Source: Balanoglossus misakiensis | Lineage: Eukaryota > Hemichordata | NCBI GenBank assembly: GCA_040954595.2 | Contig: CM082588.2 | Coordinates: forward strand, 11,284,001-11,348,000 | Direction of reading: 5' to 3' | DNA: 64,000 nt | In this document: positions 1-11,860 of the stretch, piece after piece | Numbering within the stretch: position 1 is the stretch's first letter | Layout: each line of letters starts with the position of its first letter | Translations under genes and position numbers: made by a program | The notes under the pieces: model-generated | Seen by the model: only the letters and a program-made list of their open reading frames with translations | The model's database searches: none | What the model was told of the DNA's origin: nothing

Positions 1-2504
1 TGCTATAGGTCTCTGTTCCTGTATGAGCACCGCTCCGATTCCCTTTCCCGATGCGTCGACTTGTAGAGTGACAGGCTTCTTACGGTCGTAGTAAGCAAGT
101 GTAGTCTTTGTGCTGATCAGGTCCTTGATCATATTGAAAGACTTTGTGTGTGTCGTAGACCACTCAAACTCAGTGTCGTCTCTGATGAGCTCTCTCAGTG
201 GTGCTGTGTGTTCAGCTAATCTGGGTATGAATGAACCCATGTAGTTCACCATTCCGAGGAATGTGCGCAGTTCGGTCTTGTCTCTAGGCGGATGCATCAT
301 CTCTATCGCCTTGACCTTTTCTGGGTTGGGTTTAACTCCGTCTTCTGTGTATAACATGCCAAAGAAACTACATTCTTTTGTCTTGATGTAGCATTTCTCT
401 TTGTTCAGTTTAATGCCTGCTTTCCTGGTTCGTTCCATGGCTTCGTGTAGATGCAGGTCATGGTGTCGCTCTCCTGATCCTAAGACTTGTATATCGTCTG
501 CAATGCCGACTGCACCTTCACACTCTCTGTATGTTTCATCAATTTTGAATTGAAACACATCTTGGCTCATCCTTAGCCCAAATGGCATTCGTAGGAATCT
601 GTAACGGCCATATGGTGTGTTAAAGGTCGTCAGGAAGGATGATTCTTCATCGATATTTACATTCCAGTATCCGTTCCGCGCGTCTAGCTTGCTGAAAAGT
701 GTTGCGCCTGCCAACTTTGGGGTAATCTCCTCCAATGTGGGTGTAGGGTAATGATCCCTTTTAATGGCTTTGTTCAAGTCCTTCGGGTCCAGACAAATGC
801 GAAGTCTTCCATTGTCTTTCTCCCGGACAACAAGAGAATTGACCCAGTTCGTAGGCTGGTTCACTTTGGCGATGATTTGCTTATCTTCCATCTCCTGCAG
901 CTCGGTTTTGAGTCTATCCATTAGTTCTAATGGAACTCTGCGGGCAGGGTGTACTACTGGTTGTACTTCTGGATCAAGAGTGATGTGGTATGTGTAGTTT
1001 TCAAAACATCCGACCACGTCGTCAAAGCAATCAGGGTACATCCTCAGCAACTGTTCTTTGTTCTTTATGGGAGGGCGGTCCCCGATGGGTGTATTACTGT
1101 CTATGTAGTCATCTGCAGGGTTTCTGTTTTTTCCTGCTGGCTTCTGTTCGTTCATCTTTCTCTTTTCCACTTCCACATTTCTTCCAGGCTGTGCTGTCTT
1201 GCACTCTGGGCTCGCCTGCACTTGTATGGCTTCTACTGAACAGTTTATTTGTATCAGGTTTAAGGCTCTGCTTGCCTTTAACCCTAAAATGGCTGGGCCT
1301 GCGGCGTCAGTTACATAGAAGAGGCATCTGATTTTCCTCTCTCTATGTTCACATGGAATGACGATGGTGCCAAGCTGTTTGATTTTGGAACCTCCATATG
1401 CGGTAAGGATTGTTTTATTTTCCTTCAAGTGCCCGCGTTTTGGATTTCCGTGTTTATCCAGTTTCTCTGGAAATATGATCTTGAAAAGGCAGAGGGGCAG
1501 TATATTGCCCTGTGCACCGGTATCAATCTTGCATCTCAGTGCTACTTTCCTTTTCTTTTCGCTCTGTGTGATTGTCAGTTTCGTGTATATTTCTTCTTGT
1601 CTGTTGATGTTGTCCAATGCATTTATTTCGATAGTTCCAACATCTAGGACTTCATCATCTATTTGATGCATGTTGCTGCTCGAGCGTGTCACATTATGGA
1701 TTGGTTTTCCACCTCGTCTCTGCTGTGACTTCGGTTCGCTTGAGCTGGTTTTGGAACGGCATACCGCCTGCCAGTGATTAGGTTTCCCACAATTTCGGCA
1801 TTTCGAGCCATATGCTGGGCAGTTACTTTTCACTGAGGTGTCATGCTTTTTTCCGAAATGCTTACATTGTTTGGGGTGTGTCTTGTTGGGCTGCCTTTTT
1901 ACTGCGTTGACAGCCTTGCTATCCACAGGATTAGCAATATGGCAATTTGTGAGCGTTTTCATGTGTTTTGTTGTGGCTTCGTGACCTCTAGCTATATCGA
2001 GCGCCTCCTTCAAGGTCAGTTTCTCATCACGCCCAATAAGTTTCTTCTGTATTTCTTGGTGACAGATCCCCCATATCAACTGATCTACGAGTCTTGCTTC
2101 CTGTTCTTTTGTATCCCCAAATTTGCATTTGGCGGCTTCATTTTTCAATTTCGAAAAGAAATCATCAACTGGTTCTCCAGGGTCTTGTCTCATATCTTGG
2201 AATTGGTATCTATGTATGCGATGATTCGACTTCGGCTCTAAGTGTTCGGAAAATTTGTCGAATAGTACTGTGGGGACTTTCCGCTGGTCTTCATTTTCAA
2301 ACGACCAACTGTTGTATTTGTCAAGACCTGGTTCACCGGACCATAGAATATGTAGCTAGCTTTCTCTTCATCGTTAGCATCTTTAAGTGCTGTCTTAAAT
2401 GTTAACTCACATTTTTGACGAAAACGACTGAAGGCTAGTGCTAGATCTGGCGCGTCCCATTCCATCTTTGGGGCTGTGAAGGGCGTTTGTAGTGCGGCCG
2501 CCAT
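1..2504 (-). pseudogene. gag-pol polyprotein, frameshifted in gag and truncated by the window edge
   Basis: The start codon at 2504-2502 (ATGGCGGCCGC) opens a frame that ends after 88 residues at 2238. The rest of the protein continues in a different frame from about 2343 to base 1, so one base has been lost or gained near 2343-2352. In the long frame gag residues are followed by a zinc knuckle (C-R-N-C-G-K-P-N-H-W-Q-A-V-C, about 1800-1760), the protease active site DTGAQGN (about 1524), the RT palm with FSKLDARNGYW (about 690) and the catalytic IADD (about 500-490), and the RNase H start VDASGKGIGAVL (about 65-30). Gag and pol share one frame with no stop between them, as in many Ty3/gypsy elements with a single polyprotein. 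The defect means this copy could not make full-length protein without a frameshift, unless the indel is a sequencing error. Confidence 0.9.
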
Positions 2505-2596
2505 CTTGTCAGGTCAGTTCGATGGTCTTTTCTTCTGTAGTTTTGGTGTCTTGTGTAGTCGATACTGTGTAAAGTCTGCTTACATCTGATCACTCA

Positions 2597-2614
2597 CGTT
2601 CACCGCTGCCACCA
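2597..2614 (-). other. Primer-binding site of the LTR retrotransposon
   Basis: Directly inside the LTR end the minus strand reads TGGTGGCAGCGGTGAACG. It begins with TGG, the complement of a tRNA CCA tail, as expected for a tRNA-primed retrotransposon. I cannot name the tRNA. The leader from here to the gag start is about 90 bases. Confidence 0.8.
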
Positions 2615-2818
2615 TGTTATGTTTCCATCAACATGGGAATAATAATGCGATCATAAGGTATAACAACAACCTATTTATTGATCGGCTGAAAAGACTCAAC
2701 AATGTGCTTCGCCTTATCTGGGCGGAAGTGACGTCGTACAGCAATTCATAAACCAGTGGAACACCAACAATGCAACACTAGAGGGCGCTATATTGATCGT
2801 AGCTGTCAGAATACTACA
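2615..2818 (-). repeat. 5' LTR, 204 bp
   Basis: On the minus strand the LTR starts TGTAGTATTCTGAC and ends GAAACATAACA, so it has TG...CA ends and lies directly against the primer-binding site. An AATAAA on the minus strand (about 2675) could serve as poly(A) signal. At 204 bp it is short for the group. A run of 14 C follows on the plus strand just outside. Confidence 0.85.
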
Positions 2819-2832
2819 CCCCCCCCCCCCCC
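2819..2832. repeat. Poly-C tract, 14 C
   Basis: Uninterrupted C run immediately beside the LTR. It could be the insertion point or part of the host repeat; runs of C/G of similar length recur at 4561-4572, 5645-5652 and 52405. Confidence 0.9.
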
Positions 2833-4159
2833 GCATGTTTAAAGGTTTCTATAGAAAAGCATTGTTAAGGTTCACAAAACTTTGAAGAAGCTTTGCAACA
2901 CTAACTTTGGCCAAAGATTTGAATGTTAAGGTTTCACAAACGTAGTTACAGCTGAGGTTCAACTAAGACTAGTATAAGAGGCTTCAGCACGCCAAGTCTT
3001 GTAGCAAGCTTCAACACAAAGCTTTTTGCAACATTGTTCAAAGCGTTGTCAAAGGTACTGCACAACCCTGGTGAAGTAGTGCTATATTTTCAATTAAATG
3101 GCTTAAGCCATTTGTCTCTCCAACCAGAATTGCACCAGAGTTAAATACACACAGCTTGAAATTGTAAAATGTTGCAAAATCAAACGATCACATCCTTACA
3201 CCTATTATTAGAACCAGAAGTTGAGTCAAAATTTTCCTACCTAGAAATTTTCTTTCCTATGAAGTTTTTTGCTTATTGGCATTCATATGGGAGCCTAGAC
3301 CTATTCCAGCTGAGTTGCCAAAATGGCAATGTTGGACAATTCTTCTAATATGCATGATCAAAAATGGCCGCCAAATACCTTCTCTAAAATAAAACTTGGC
3401 CCTTTTTTCTCAAAATTATGTGTAATATCTAAAATTTCAGGATTTGCATCCATATTGGTTATGTATTGCAAATATGGCAGTGTTTGGCAACTTTTCTATT
3501 TTGCATAATCAAAAATGGCCGCCAATCACCACTAAAAGTGAAATTTTGCCATGTTTCCCAAAATGATGCGCAATATCGTATTTTCAGGATTAGCACATTC
3601 ATATGGGTACCTTAAACAATACAACTGTGTTGCAAATTTGGCAGTGTTACCGTACTAATCATGAAGCAAGGAAGTGCAACCTCTGTATCCCAAATATATG
3701 TCTATCCCCACTGATAGGAGTCACAAAGAGCCAGCCCCTGTGCATCATCCTGTTCCTCAATCTCACGATGGGAATCCTTTTCAGAATTCCGACCTCAAAA
3801 CATCCAGGGATTCACCATCATTCACCACACCCTCGTCAGTATCCACCATGTTTAGATCCAATGCCTGAACATGTTGTCTCTTTATCTATGGATTGCGTTA
3901 AAGGCCAGTGGGAGTTTCATCTCCTTTTTTTGCAATTTTGACCATTTTTATCTGGTGCATAATGCTAGAGTACATATCATCCATACAGGATGATGCATGT
4001 ACAGTGATGGGAAATGTATCAATCCACTCCTGCACTAGATTTGCATACAGTGCCATACCTTTTAGGGCTATTTTCTTGACCCTTTTGATAGTCTGCTGGC
4101 CAAAAGTGGCTGGCCAAAGTGGCCAGCAGAGACATTCTTCCAATACCCTTCATAGTGCC
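2833..4159. repeat. Degenerate outer part of the left giant repeat arm
   Basis: 3060-3240 resembles 6450-6610 in the same orientation (shared words around 'gcttgaaat.gtaaaatgttgcaaaa'). 3310-3650 holds about two units of a roughly 155-160 bp tandem repeat that contains 'aaaatggccgccaa' and 'aaatatggcagtgtt'. The same unit is present at 4860-5100 (opposite orientation) and is expanded at 30540-31250. No intact gene is visible. The right arm has no counterpart here because the satellite begins there. Confidence 0.6.
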
Positions 4160-4410
4160 AACAGACAAGGCTTGGATATACAACCTGTGTTGCTTGTAAG
4201 GCACACATCTCCAATTGGTACATTGGGCCAATTATACTGTACATGTACAGCTAGGAAAAAAATATACTTCATCATAGTTTCCATGGTCAGCAGCTTCAAT
4301 AACTTGTTGCCTTGTCTTACTGAACATTTAGACTTATAAAGAAGTATAACAAGAATAAAGTTGTCCAAATAGTGTTGGCAGGGGGGTGGGGGATGTGTTC
4401 TCCCATACAA
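3700..4410 (-). pseudogene. Eroded coding-like remnant inside the giant repeat
   Basis: Minus-strand frames here look like a broken protein: pieces such as SPKRYGTVCKSSAGVD (about 4066-4020), LVQEWIDTFPITVHA (about 4040-3995) and NVPIGDVCLTSNT (about 4215) sit in different frames. The last piece is matched on the plus strand of the other arm (about 31730-31845), where EAADYGNMMKYIFLVVHVQY and NVPIGDVCLTGN are readable in one frame. Conservation of amino-acid-like text across diverged copies suggests an old element-encoded protein. I do not recognise the family. Confidence 0.35.
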
Positions 4411-4859
4411 AGGTGTATAGGTATGTAGTCTTTAAGAAAAACTTGGGGTAAATGACCAGAAAATTTGACTTATAATACAAATAGGTCGGGTTTTGGGCAT
4501 TTACACGTGTTGATGTTATCGACTGGGGCGACAGACTACCATCCGAAAAAATTTCAAGTACCCCCCCCCCCTCGGGTGCCGGCCAGTGGGATGGAGGTGA
4601 TAGAAACTGTTGCAGATACAATAGAGGCCTACAACCTGAAAACCTTCTGGCTTTAACCGAGGACTTGCCATTAAAGATACCTGTAGGCCCCTATATGCTG
4701 CTCCCACATACACTCCCAGTCCTAAACCTTGCATCTGATTTGTGGTGCAGATGAAGAATTAAGATTGGCTTGACAATTAGCACACTTAATTGCCTGTTAT
4801 GAGATATAATACATACAATCATGGGACAAGAATGGCAAAAGTTAAATTATCCAGCAGGT

Positions 4860-5100
4860 GTTTGAATTATGCAAATTAGAGCAGTTGTCTAATATTGCCA
4901 TGTCAACCATGTTGAAATTGTTTTAGGTACCCATATTAATGGAAACCCTGCAAATTCGATATTACACACCATTTAAAACAAATATGGGAAATTAACATGT
5001 TAGAGAAATTTGGCGGCCATTTTGGATTATGCAAATTAGAACAGTTGTCTAATATTGCCATGTCAACCATGTTGAAATTGTTTTAGGTACCCAGGAGAGT
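4860..5100 (-). repeat. Two units of a ~160 bp tandem repeat
   Basis: 'atgcaaattagaRcagttgt' recurs at about 4870 and 5030, with 'catgttgaaattgttttagg' after each. The reverse complement is expanded to about five units at 30540-31250. Confidence 0.8.
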
Positions 5101-5622
5101 TGAATGAAAATGCCATTTGCAATGCAGTTGTCTTGTATTGGGTGCCCATATTAAGGCATTCTTGAAAACGAAACATTATTCATCATTTTGACGCAAACAG
5201 AAAATGTGTTCAAATGCAAATTAGAAGAGTTGCCCAACCCTGCCATATTTGCAATACAGTTGTAGTGACTGTCAACTCGACTACAGACAGTCTCGATGAA
5301 CACAAGACATGATCCCAATTTGCAAGCTGAGTTGAAACTGACTGCTGCAGTAACTTAGCTGTGGGAATGTCTTGTGTGATTTAAAACAATGATGACCAAA
5401 TTTAACACAGTTTCTCTGAGGTAACCATTTAGCTTTCGTGACTAAGTTTGTTTAAGAATCCTTTATTCTACCCAAGGAACAAATTTCCTTAGAATTTCAC
5501 AACTGAGACACAGTTTACAGATATACAAAAAGTGCGTACTACAAACATAAGAAATTGTTTGCATTTTTTTTTTCTGATGGCAATGCATTTGACTGTAAAC
5601 AGACATTGACGTCCTTTAGTAA

Positions 5623-6445
5623 GGGACTGTTCAGTTTTGGTGGAGGGGGGGGGGCAAAAGTTTGTGTCATTGGTTTTCAAAATCAGGCCGACACCCCCTT
5701 CAACCAGGACCAAAAAAATGATGACCCCCCCCCCTTTGACAGGACCAAAATATGATGACCCTCCTCCCACCCCGAAAACATTTGCCATCCTTATCTTATG
5801 TACACTGACTGTATGCAATAAAGGTAAAGGGTCTCCTCACACCTCAATTCTAAATTTCTTAAAGAAATTTATAATTTGAAGTGTATAATAGTATAGCGTT
5901 GCAATAAAGAAGGTCTATGGATAAATTAAAAGGACACGTCAATACAATAGTTGGTAGAATTGGTAAAACAAGAAAAGTGGAAGGGGTGGGTGTACGTAGG
6001 ACAATTTTGTAAAATACAATTAATGCATTTTAATGAACTCAAAGGCAAATTAACTTAATGTTGGGGAGGACATATTTGACTTTTGCCACTCAAAGTTAAC
6101 ATCAGTGGGGGTGGGATGCCAAGTATTCTGCCCTGGTACACTATATGTGGCGAAGAAATAAGGGGATGGGTGTGGGAGGGGATGTCCCCCTTCCACATAA
6201 GAAAACTTTGTAAAATATGTAGCTCAAAGTTGCATTTTAATGAAGTCAAAAGCAAATTATCTCAATGTTTGAAAGGACCAATTTTACTGTTGCTACTCCA
6301 CTCAAAGTTAGCATCGGTGGGTACATGTATATGACCTCCCCCCTAAACGTTTGAAAAAAAGATGACTCCCTCTTTTGGATTTCAAAATTTAAGTGACCCC
6401 CTGGATTTTGCCAGCCTCCCCCCACCGTAAAAACTGAATGGTCCC
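5623..6445. mobile_element. 823 bp non-coding DNA transposon, 3 bp target duplication TAA
   Basis: The ends are inverted: the left reads GGGACTGTTCAGTTTTGGTGG and, read inward from the right end, the reverse complement is GGGACCATTCAGTTTTTACGG. TAA flanks both sides (5620-5622 and 6446-6448). Homologous copies of the host repeat at 22560 and 29965 lack the insert and read '.ttagtaGtgctattttg' or 'cagtagcgctattttg', giving the empty site. A 3 bp TWA duplication is typical of PIF/Harbinger elements, but no transposase is encoded, so the superfamily is an inference. The inside holds C-rich and G-rich tracts and two diverged copies of a block around 'aaagttaRcatcRgtggg' (6090 and 6305). Confidence 0.75.
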
Positions 6446-6448
6446 TAA

Positions 6449-7270
6449 GCGCTATTTTGTCAGTGAAATGGCTCCAATGTTATCCCTCCAACTATAGTTG
6501 AAACGGAGTTAAATATGTACAGCTTGAAATCATAAAATGTTGCAAAATTGAACCAAGAGTTTGGTCAATGATCAAGTTCTTACAGCTATTACTAGAACCA
6601 TACAGTCTCAGCGAACAAGAGACATTGGTCCGATTTGCAAGCCGAGTTGGAACTGACTTTGCCTGCACACAGATGTGCCAATTTCAGCGAATCTTATCGT
6701 ATTTAAAAATGAATATGGAGAATTGTTATCTGTGTTCCTATTGCTAGCCTACATACATGTAGCTGTTGTCATTCTAGTGTTTTTTTCTGTATACCAAAAT
6801 TGCCACACTGTTTGGGATACTTTTATCAAATGTTATGTGATACTATATCAGCCTGTTTTGGGGATCTTGACAATGACATATATTAGACTTTTCATACACA
6901 GCATGAGGTAGAATTTCAGAAACGATTAGGTAATAAGTCTGCATATCTCATAGGAAATAATCACTTTAGAAGTATTACGATAAAAAAAATCATTTCACTC
7001 TTATTGGGAGCATACATTTGTAAAACATACATACAGACATGAATACAGACATAGAGAGATCAAGGTGTATACGATTTTCAGTGGGGGAGGGGGTCCTCCT
7101 TAATTGCAAACAACTATGTAATGGTAATTTCCCTTTTATAATAACAATTTTTGAGGTATAAGGAAAAAATATCAAACAAAATAAACAAAAAAACTAATTC
7201 AGCTATGATTTGATTCAATTATCATTCTAAAGAAGCACATATCATTAACTCACAACTAAACTTTTAAAGT
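6449..7270. repeat. Giant repeat block shared by four sites
   Basis: 6450-6780 is a direct relative of 22565-22890 and an inverted relative of 13920-14220 and 29620-29960 ('cagtctcagcgaacaagaga' and variants). 6780-7270 is AT-rich and unassigned. No gene is supported. Confidence 0.7.
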
Positions 7271-7279
7271 GATCAACCA

Positions 7280-8490
7280 TGCACTTTCTGAGAATTTTTT
7301 TTATGCCCCCAAAATACAATTTTTTCATTTTCAGAACATTTATGATATATCACAGTAAAAAAATCCCCTGGAAACTGCAAAACAAAAAATTGCAAAGCAA
7401 TCAAACAAAAATGGCAAAAATTGTCCACAAAAACTATATTGACACTTCCATCATAGGATTTGTTAAAATGTCGTGATAACACACCTAGGAACCTGCAAAC
7501 CAAATTTCAAAGAACTGTGAGTAGAGGTTTTTGAGTATTTGACCAAAATCACCCCAAAAATATACTTCAAACCAGATATTAACTGAATATGCTCACGTGC
7601 AGTACTGTGATTGGTTGACAGAATAACAAGATTAGAAAAACCAGTGTTAAACCAATTTGGTTTATAGTGTATATGGTGTAAGGGTTGTGTGTTGCACCAT
7701 TGTGAAATGTAAACATGTTTGTGGAATTGTTGCCTTGTCAATTTTTGTAAGGGGTTATGAGTCATGTACCCCATCCTGAACTGCATAAAAAGATAAGTCT
7801 ATGGAATTCTAAAACTCGTTGATCAAAAATGGCAAGAAATATACCAAAAAGTATGAATATTTCACCAGATTTCAACAAATCTGATTTCTGTTCATGCCTA
7901 AGAACCTCTTTAACAAGTTTCAATAAGGAAGACATTTTGGCAAACAACAGGTCATTCAGACAAATCTGACTGATATCACATATATGAATTCCCATTCAAA
8001 GTTTCCAATCAATTGGACTTGTGGTTTTACTGAAGACTATTTGGCCAAACCCTGCAGAATTCCCAAAAAATACAATTATGCAAATTTCTTTACAATTTGA
8101 TCATATCTGACTGAGATCACCCCTAGAAACCCAAATACAAAGTATCAAAACAATTGCACTTACAGTTTCACGGGATTTGATTTTTTGACAAAAACAGGAA
8201 ATATTGCCCAAAAATGCATTTTTGCAAATTTCACCACCGTTTGCACAAATGTGATTCAGGTAAGCCCTATGAACCTCCATACCAAGTTTCCAATCAATTG
8301 GACATGTAATTTCAGAGAAGAATTTTTTTTAACAAAACTGCAGAAAATTCCCCCAAAAATTCATAAAAAATAGCAAACGCCAGATACTGACTCCAATTGA
8401 ACAAAATCATACGAGGTCTTCCCATAGTTCTTGCACACCAATGCACGCCAATTTTAAACTGAATCTGATCCGCTGTTATTAAGTTTTTCA
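7280..8490. repeat. Array of degenerate ~140 bp repeats
   Basis: The motif 'accaagtttccaatcaattgga' and relatives recurs at about 7500, 8010, 8135 and 8285, each followed by a 'cagagaag..attttt' segment and an 'ccccaaaaat' tract. The same family is seen at 9930-10000, 12560-13160, 24060-24640, 28660-29110 (inverted) and 55190-55400 (inverted). Non-coding. Confidence 0.6.
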
Positions 8491-9690
8491 ATTTTGACTG
8501 TTTGAACATTTTTCCAGTTAATACCAGTATGCATTTTTTCGCAATAACAATTTCTATGTACACACTAAATATCAGTAGTTTCAAGTTTTTGATGTTGATG
8601 GACATACACATACATACATCAATACATTTAGACGAAACTGATCCATTCGCAAAATACATAATTCTGTATGAGGCACACATACAGACATACATAGACGACG
8701 GACACCAACTTATGCTATAAGCTGACATTGATATACATGTTAGCCAAAAACCAAAATCAACCTCAAAATAGACATTAAAATATATTGCACCACCATGAGA
8801 AGACAAATTCATTTTTTGCCACATTTTCTGGGGCGTCATTGATATAGCATGGCATATTGTCAAAGTACGTAGTCTCTGTGATAAGATTCCATACACACAA
8901 AATGGTAACCTTGGAAGTCCAGCTGACGTAGTTATGCAATGGCGCCAAAAAATCATCGTAAAATTGATAGTCGGGGTCACAATTCAAGACGACTTTCTCT
9001 AAATTCTTTATGAATGGATTAAATCGAAATCGAAATGTTGACGTATGACGTACGGAATGAGATCTGAACAGACATTCAATGTTATCATTCTCGCTCGATC
9101 ACATATTGGGTAAGCCATATAGCAATCGCTATATAGTATTGGCGATAACAGACTGTCTATAAACTCACAAAACGGATTTTACTGTTGAGTGTGATCAACC
9201 GCCACGTTATTTTTCTCTGAACAATAGACAAATAGAAAGCCTGGTGACATTTTGAGATTGACTGCGTGAGGACCACAATATGCGTGAATCATTAACGGTT
9301 TGTCTTGATGAATGGGTCACGTCATAGTCATAACGCGGATTCGGCTGCACGCCAACTATCCGCCATATTGTCTCCACTAACTTACTCGTAAGTAGTTTCA
9401 AACTTCATTTGAAAAGAGTATTCGTCTGACGGTCCTGTAGATTAACAATTTACGCTCTATGAAGCAACTAAACAACGTTAGCTTCCTTGTGGATTCACGT
9501 AGGGAAGTTATTCGTAACGACGGGTACAGCGTCTGAGCATGGACAGAACCACGGCAATATCGCCAGGAATGTCTCATTTCACAGCGCCCTCAAACAGTCG
9601 ATCTCCTTAAACTATCGTTTCCACTGGTCATATATGCGGCATTAACGAAAGCTCACATAGACAACCATGTAATAGAAAAATTAAAACTTA
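8491..9690. other. Left-arm-specific stretch without a recognised gene
   Basis: There is no mirror copy in the right arm. Scattered ACATAC runs (8610, 8670) and an ordinary-composition block at 9030-9670 are present. I see no exon with supported splice sites or a family match. Confidence 0.5.
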
Positions 9691-9699
9691 AATAACTTC

Positions 9700-9905
9700 A
9701 TTAATATCAAAGCCACACGCACCAAAACCTTTCCAGTTCTTGCCATATGATATCTGAACCTGTGTACTAAATTTGGTTGAAATCGGTTCAGCGGTTCTTG
9801 AGATATCGGGTATACAGACAGACACACACACACATACATACATACACACACACACACACAGACATCGCTAAACCATAAGCTCACGTGATTTTCACGTGAG
9901 CTAAA
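9700..9905. repeat. Short interspersed repeat ending in CA/ACAT microsatellite and a hairpin
   Basis: 9755-9815 reads 'ctaaatttggttgaaatcgg' then 'ttcagcggttcttgagatat', a tail type seen at the 3' end of many invertebrate interspersed repeats. It is followed by a CA/TACA microsatellite (9826-9860) and a perfect hairpin at 9878-9902 (AGCTCACGTGA, 3 nt loop, TCACGTGAGCT). Confidence 0.6.
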
Positions 9906-10639
9906 AATGAAAAAAATCCACGAGGTCTCAAAATGAATACACACCAATTTCTAAAGCAATTTGACCAGTTTCCACCAATTTCACATTGTTCCCAGTGGTA
10001 GATAGACATATACGAAATGGGAACCAAAGAATAAAACACATTTCAAAGATTTAACACATCTTTTTCCTCAAGAGTGTTTTTCAAATCTTCTCCACATCCT
10101 TCAAAATCGCCACCATAAAGCCATATTACTTGAAGTGCTTATGTTTGTCATATCTAGGTGATGCATACCACTATAGATGTGTACCCTTTGTATAGAGGCA
10201 GATTAAACAGGTGTGGTACCTGTTAAATATCTGACTTCTTTAAATTACAGCCACAATCGTCAGTCAACAAGATGTTCATGTAGATGTATACCTAGCAGTA
10301 AGCTTATTTAGATTGACAAATCTTAGATGAAAATAATGAAAAAGTGGCACAACCCTTAGGGCTTTAACTAGCAGCTTTATGCCAGATGAGTTCGAGTCTA
10401 ACGATGTAATGTTGACATTAAGGTTTCATTGAAATAACTTGAGAACCTCTCTACTATTTGAAGCACCAAAGCTGTGAAAAACTTCCTTCTTTCCCTGAGT
10501 TTTTTATGAATATGTTCTAATCTGGGACAACAATTTGTTGCCAAGTGTCTTGACCCCTTTACCAAATGTCAGGGACCGGATTTTTTTCAGCAAAATTTCA
10601 AATAACCTTGGCTGATTTTTTACCTACTTTCACATATTG

Positions 10640-11860
10640 GGTAGCATGAAACAAAGTATGGCTTCCAGAAGGGTTATAGATACAGTGTTTTGTAATAACA
10701 AGAATTAACATGAAACTATAATTTCATGGTTAATTTAGGACCGCCTTAATCTATGGTAATGTCATTAAATATTTGCATATCTAATTGTAGGCTATCCAGT
10801 GGAGGGAGAAACCTAAACATGGACAACATTGGGGTCAAAATTGTTTGACAGAACTTTGGGTGACTTTGGGTAAACCTTGACCAACATTACTATATCTTGG
10901 CATCCAGAGCAGATGCAACCTTGACACTTGGAGTGATGGAAATGCATAATGGAGTATTATGTCTCAGCTAGTCACAGTGCTTTTGCTGTGTTTTATGTCT
11001 TTTATTCAGCCAAATTAGATGTTTTTTATTACACATTGGCTGTGTTTGCCAGTACTTTTTAGCTGGTCACACTGCCTTAAGACAATGTATTCTCAAAATA
11101 CCATGCAATCATTATGAAGCATATACAGCAGACAAAGTTATGGTATGACTGAACTTGCCCTTCTTTGTGACTAAAGCATGACCGGCCTGTCTTAGGTGGC
11201 CCCTACCTAGGGGCTTTACCCGTCATTGGCTCACAGTCTGAGAAATCAGCTCTGCAGGGAAGTTAACGATGTAACCCACCATTAAAGCTTGGATTTCCGC
11301 TTTTTGTATCTGATGCCTGGCTGAGGCCTTCTTAGGATCTACCCAACGCTGAGTAGGCTATCCCGTCATTGGCACACAGTCTCAGGGAGGGAGTCCAAAG
11401 TTCAGTATACCAGCAAAGCCTTTATATTGTCCATTCTTTTTAAGAGAAGGCTGGCTGCTGTAGAAAAATGTTGATCTCAAATGTATCATGTCCAAAAAAA
11501 GGCAGACTTCCAGCCCTATTGGTTAGGCTGGCATTAGGTATGTACATAATTAATGAGGCAAGACATAATATTCCATTACATAGTTCCATAACTCCAAGTG
11601 TCAAGGATGTATCTGTGCCGGATGCCAAGATATAGGAATGTAGGTCAAAGTTTACCCAAGATCACCCAAAAGTTTGTCAAAAGATTTTGACCCCAGAGTT
11701 GTCCATGTCCAGGTTACCACATCCACTAGAATAAGATATGCACATATTTAATGAGGTTACCATAGCTCAAGGGGGTCTTTAATTAACCATCAACATTTAG
11801 TTTCATATTAATGCATGTTAATATAATACACTGTATCTATAACCCTACTGGTAAGCCTAG
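10640..11860. repeat. Palindrome inside the left arm (centre near 11265)
   Basis: 10690-10945 is repeated inverted at 11580-11850: for example 'ttgacacttggagtgatgga' near 10921 mirrors 'aactccaagtgtcaagg' near 11590. The spacer 10950-11575 has no gene. The equivalent structure in the right arm is 26930-28115. Confidence 0.85.

Larger units (their letters stand above)
1..2818 (-). mobile_element. Ty3/gypsy LTR retrotransposon, 5' part, cut by the window start
   Basis: Read on the minus strand, the order is LTR (2818-2615), primer-binding site, gag with a CCHC knuckle, aspartic protease, reverse transcriptase and the start of RNase H at the window edge. That order (protease, RT, RNase H without integrase before RT) is the Ty3/gypsy order; integrase and the 3' LTR would lie outside the window. 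From about 2343 down to base 1 the frame is open without a stop for about 780 codons, so this copy is young or recently selected, apart from one frameshift near the gag start. A single LTR is visible, so no target-site duplication or LTR divergence can be read. Confidence 0.93.

Noticed and set aside
764-2405. Several plus-strand open frames of 77-132 residues
   Set aside because: They overlap the minus-strand gag-pol frame and are antisense shadows.
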